Below are positions 63,501 to 64,000 of a stretch of DNA of 64,000 bases, in pieces. Position 1 is the first letter of the stretch. Each line of letters opens with the position of its first letter. The DNA lies in contig NZ_CP150145.1 in assembly GCF_037963835.1 (NCBI RefSeq), positions 6,448,001-6,512,000 of the forward strand, written 5' to 3'. The position numbers and the translations under genes are program-made. Source of the DNA: Paenibacillus sp. FSL H8-0332 (lineage in GTDB: Bacteria > Bacillota > Bacilli > Paenibacillales > Paenibacillaceae). The notes under the pieces were generated by a model that was not told the DNA's origin, searched no databases, and saw only the letters and a program-made list of their open reading frames with translations.

Positions 63501-64000
63501 TTCCTTGATACATCACTGCCATTTGCCCAAGTTAACCAGCATTTAAAGAATCTCTCTAGCTATTTGGGCCATTTACCAGGCACTAATGTTACCTCCGTCT
63601 TAGCAAACGGCAGAAATGACTTTACTCTTAACGGAACAGACCCAAATCTAAATATTTTTAATGTTACTCTCAAGGATAGCTCTAAATCTATCAGTGCTGT
63701 GAACATAAATGCACCAGCCGGTTCTACAGTAGTTATTAATATATCAGGCAAATCAGCAAGCTTTGGTAACGGCTCTATTAACCACGAGAATGTTGCCAAC
63801 GATCACATTATCTTCAACTTTTATGAAGCTGAAACTCTTGTTTCGCAATATTATGCTATAGATCAGTCGATTTTGGCTCCTTTAGCAACACTCTCATTAA
63901 CAGGAACTTATAATGGAACAATAATTGCTAAAAAACTGCAACCTATTGGTGGAGGAATTGATATCGGTGGTGTAAATCCCTTTAATGGAAATTTGCCTGA
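60528..64000 (+). CDS. Large surface protein, DUF5057-like with choice-of-anchor A-like domain (partial)
   Basis: 1157 residues are visible and the frame runs off the window. GGGGAGAG stands six bases before the ATG. One N-terminal helix (LLLMLILPLTLILFAVIWSM) anchors or exports it. The next several hundred residues resemble the DUF5057 family found in Paenibacillus (MLLFGFRDEYYSK and FTHDTVINLYGGNTW regions), then come Ig-like beta modules around 600-850. A Pro/Thr-rich linker (about 857-891) leads to a domain starting GVAKDYSVYILEDIDYSS with GGNF and TLVVGGNINWSS, matching the choice-of-anchor A adhesin pattern. It faces the pilus operon, suggesting a pilus-linked or wall adhesin. That function is inferred. 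Confidence 0.8.
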   Translation, partial: MEVLKRKRLLLMLILPLTLILFAVIWSMVSRIDADQNSYPVRLLEITEDGTSQLTSFKTEFPDFTVVTMSMKRFVALRDDLDGQYDGIFIGKGTYSPVTLGNLKDKDVSVRSAAMNTSLIQNDITRLRVDDINKLFIMKGLYVIFHEQTFLDQEKPEARQGILYEAFNPLRRTSASKSNVLFLTDSGIKDFFNRLKTDSSKLKQRPQLQITNSDEIRNYVPASTGGKIYAPGDKLKFNFNVSNTTDLANHPMTAKLYINLDKSIAMGEQQVVASVKVNKANSTLEYILPRTFSGLLYWKLEISDPTSFAQLKSYERGSIRYRNEKTVIRVLQITPPGSSTTPIHESSLKKSINMNQDFLSNEDYKLDITVMNIDEFNYYIESTFANTREYGLNGVYDMLLFGFRDEYYSKTIMKPLSITAVKEFINESKQSAMFTHDTVINLYGGNTWVDNFKEITGQKDPVVNLGHNALNPSKKVTPVNDGLLMQYPFYLSQQTGSGTQNNIGEPKVAKTHNQYFTLDLEDRTVVPWYNTISESGDATKRTPDDSWNHYYTYSKGNVTYSGTGHLFGSNLSSSESVFPEWEQKLFVNTMYRAFMGANHAPSITAYSPIEGTVIPSYQDKLTVSYSVADLDLKDRTLTTNLKFIVNGTELTSPDYMIHNRRVGSEETITQTFKNPLSESGNIEIMITAQDDQGASASPVIIPLTVSKVESSLSINRSQSATKIGRDKLVTIDYSIAPKTLRLEDVQPQYQGKNNLLISGLRYDEKFAPNLEFEGESLPQGFTKTGNLSEGYTIKGTFENITFQLTTIDGKQYYKPVNPHSTSDPLIYKFTLSFKPKAAEKYILDNSSIMFEDIHAPAESVPTAVPTAAPTVAATPTPTPTPAPVPTVAPPVFPGSTAPISALGVAKDYSVYILEDIDYSSTSFQNKARTAAGGNFTTPNLTLGGNLPESESGATLVVGGNINWSSNNGSMRGKAYYGGKVIAIAEAYKNKVFLDTSLPFAQVNQHLKNLSSYLGHLPGTNVTSVLANGRNDFTLNGTDPNLNIFNVTLKDSSKSISAVNINAPAGSTVVINISGKSASFGNGSINHENVANDHIIFNFYEAETLVSQYYAIDQSILAPLATLSLTGTYNGTIIAKKLQPIGGGIDIGGVNPFNGNLP

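Overview
The window reads as a chromosomal segment of a Paenibacillus-like member of the Bacillota. The grounds are strong AGGAGG-type ribosome binding sites with frequent GTG and TTG starts, many intrinsic terminators, a stalk-domain (copper amine oxidase N-terminal) surface protein, VanW and IseA family proteins, a tandem glycine riboswitch ahead of gcvT-gcvPA-gcvPB, and an FtsEX / M23 hydrolase / CtpB / MinJ-like neighbourhood. No rRNA, tRNA, insertion sequence, phage gene or CRISPR array was recognised.

Layout. Positions 1-4614 (minus strand, clearly AT-richer than the rest) hold the end of a surface-polysaccharide cluster: a tandem-domain glycosyltransferase cut by the window edge, a methyltransferase, and a Wzt/Wzm-type ABC exporter. 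An O-antigen ligase/polymerase-like protein follows on the plus strand (4792-7251). From 7.3 to 19 kb lie galU, a zinc-motif protein of unknown function, a U32 peptidase-family protein, rmlA-rmlC, an HtrA protease coupled to a stalk-domain protein, a DUF2759-like membrane protein and gmd. uvrB and uvrA (19.2-24.5 kb) share a strand but are separated by about 490 bp of repeats; uvrB has a promoter with a LexA-like box at its predicted start. motA-motB and a membrane protein follow.

From 27 to 32 kb is the glycine cleavage system: gcvH alone on the minus strand, and gcvT-gcvPA-gcvPB on the plus strand behind a two-aptamer glycine riboswitch and a terminator. From 32 to 37.8 kb are a LuxR-type regulator, a small membrane protein, a three-gene ABC-2 exporter, a lipoprotein and a rhamnose mutarotase-like protein. 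From 37.9 to 43.6 kb an ABC exporter (ATPase plus two large permeases) faces a NarL-type histidine kinase/response regulator pair, an arrangement like the Bacillus LnrLMN/LnrJK linearmycin resistance system, with candidate regulator sites in the shared intergenic region.

From 44 to 52.5 kb is a cell-division and wall-remodelling block: MinJ-like PDZ protein, CtpB-like protease, M23 hydrolase with coiled coil, FtsX, FtsE, a VanW protein and an IseA-like inhibitor of D,L-endopeptidases. From 52.6 to 60.2 kb is a compact type IV pilus operon (pilB-pilT-pilC-pilin-pilD-pilMN fusion-pilO) with an internal terminator after the pilin gene. Facing it is a very large surface protein (DUF5057-like plus a choice-of-anchor A-like domain) that runs off the window and may be the pilus-associated adhesin.

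Several gaps carry structured repeats that no gene explains: 39-bp tandem repeats between uvrB and uvrA, 50-bp spaced repeats near 43.75 kb, and hairpin-rich elements near 32.0, 42.7 and 47.1 kb. Limits: everything comes from reading the sequence, without homology searches, so family names rest on motif recognition and gene context.
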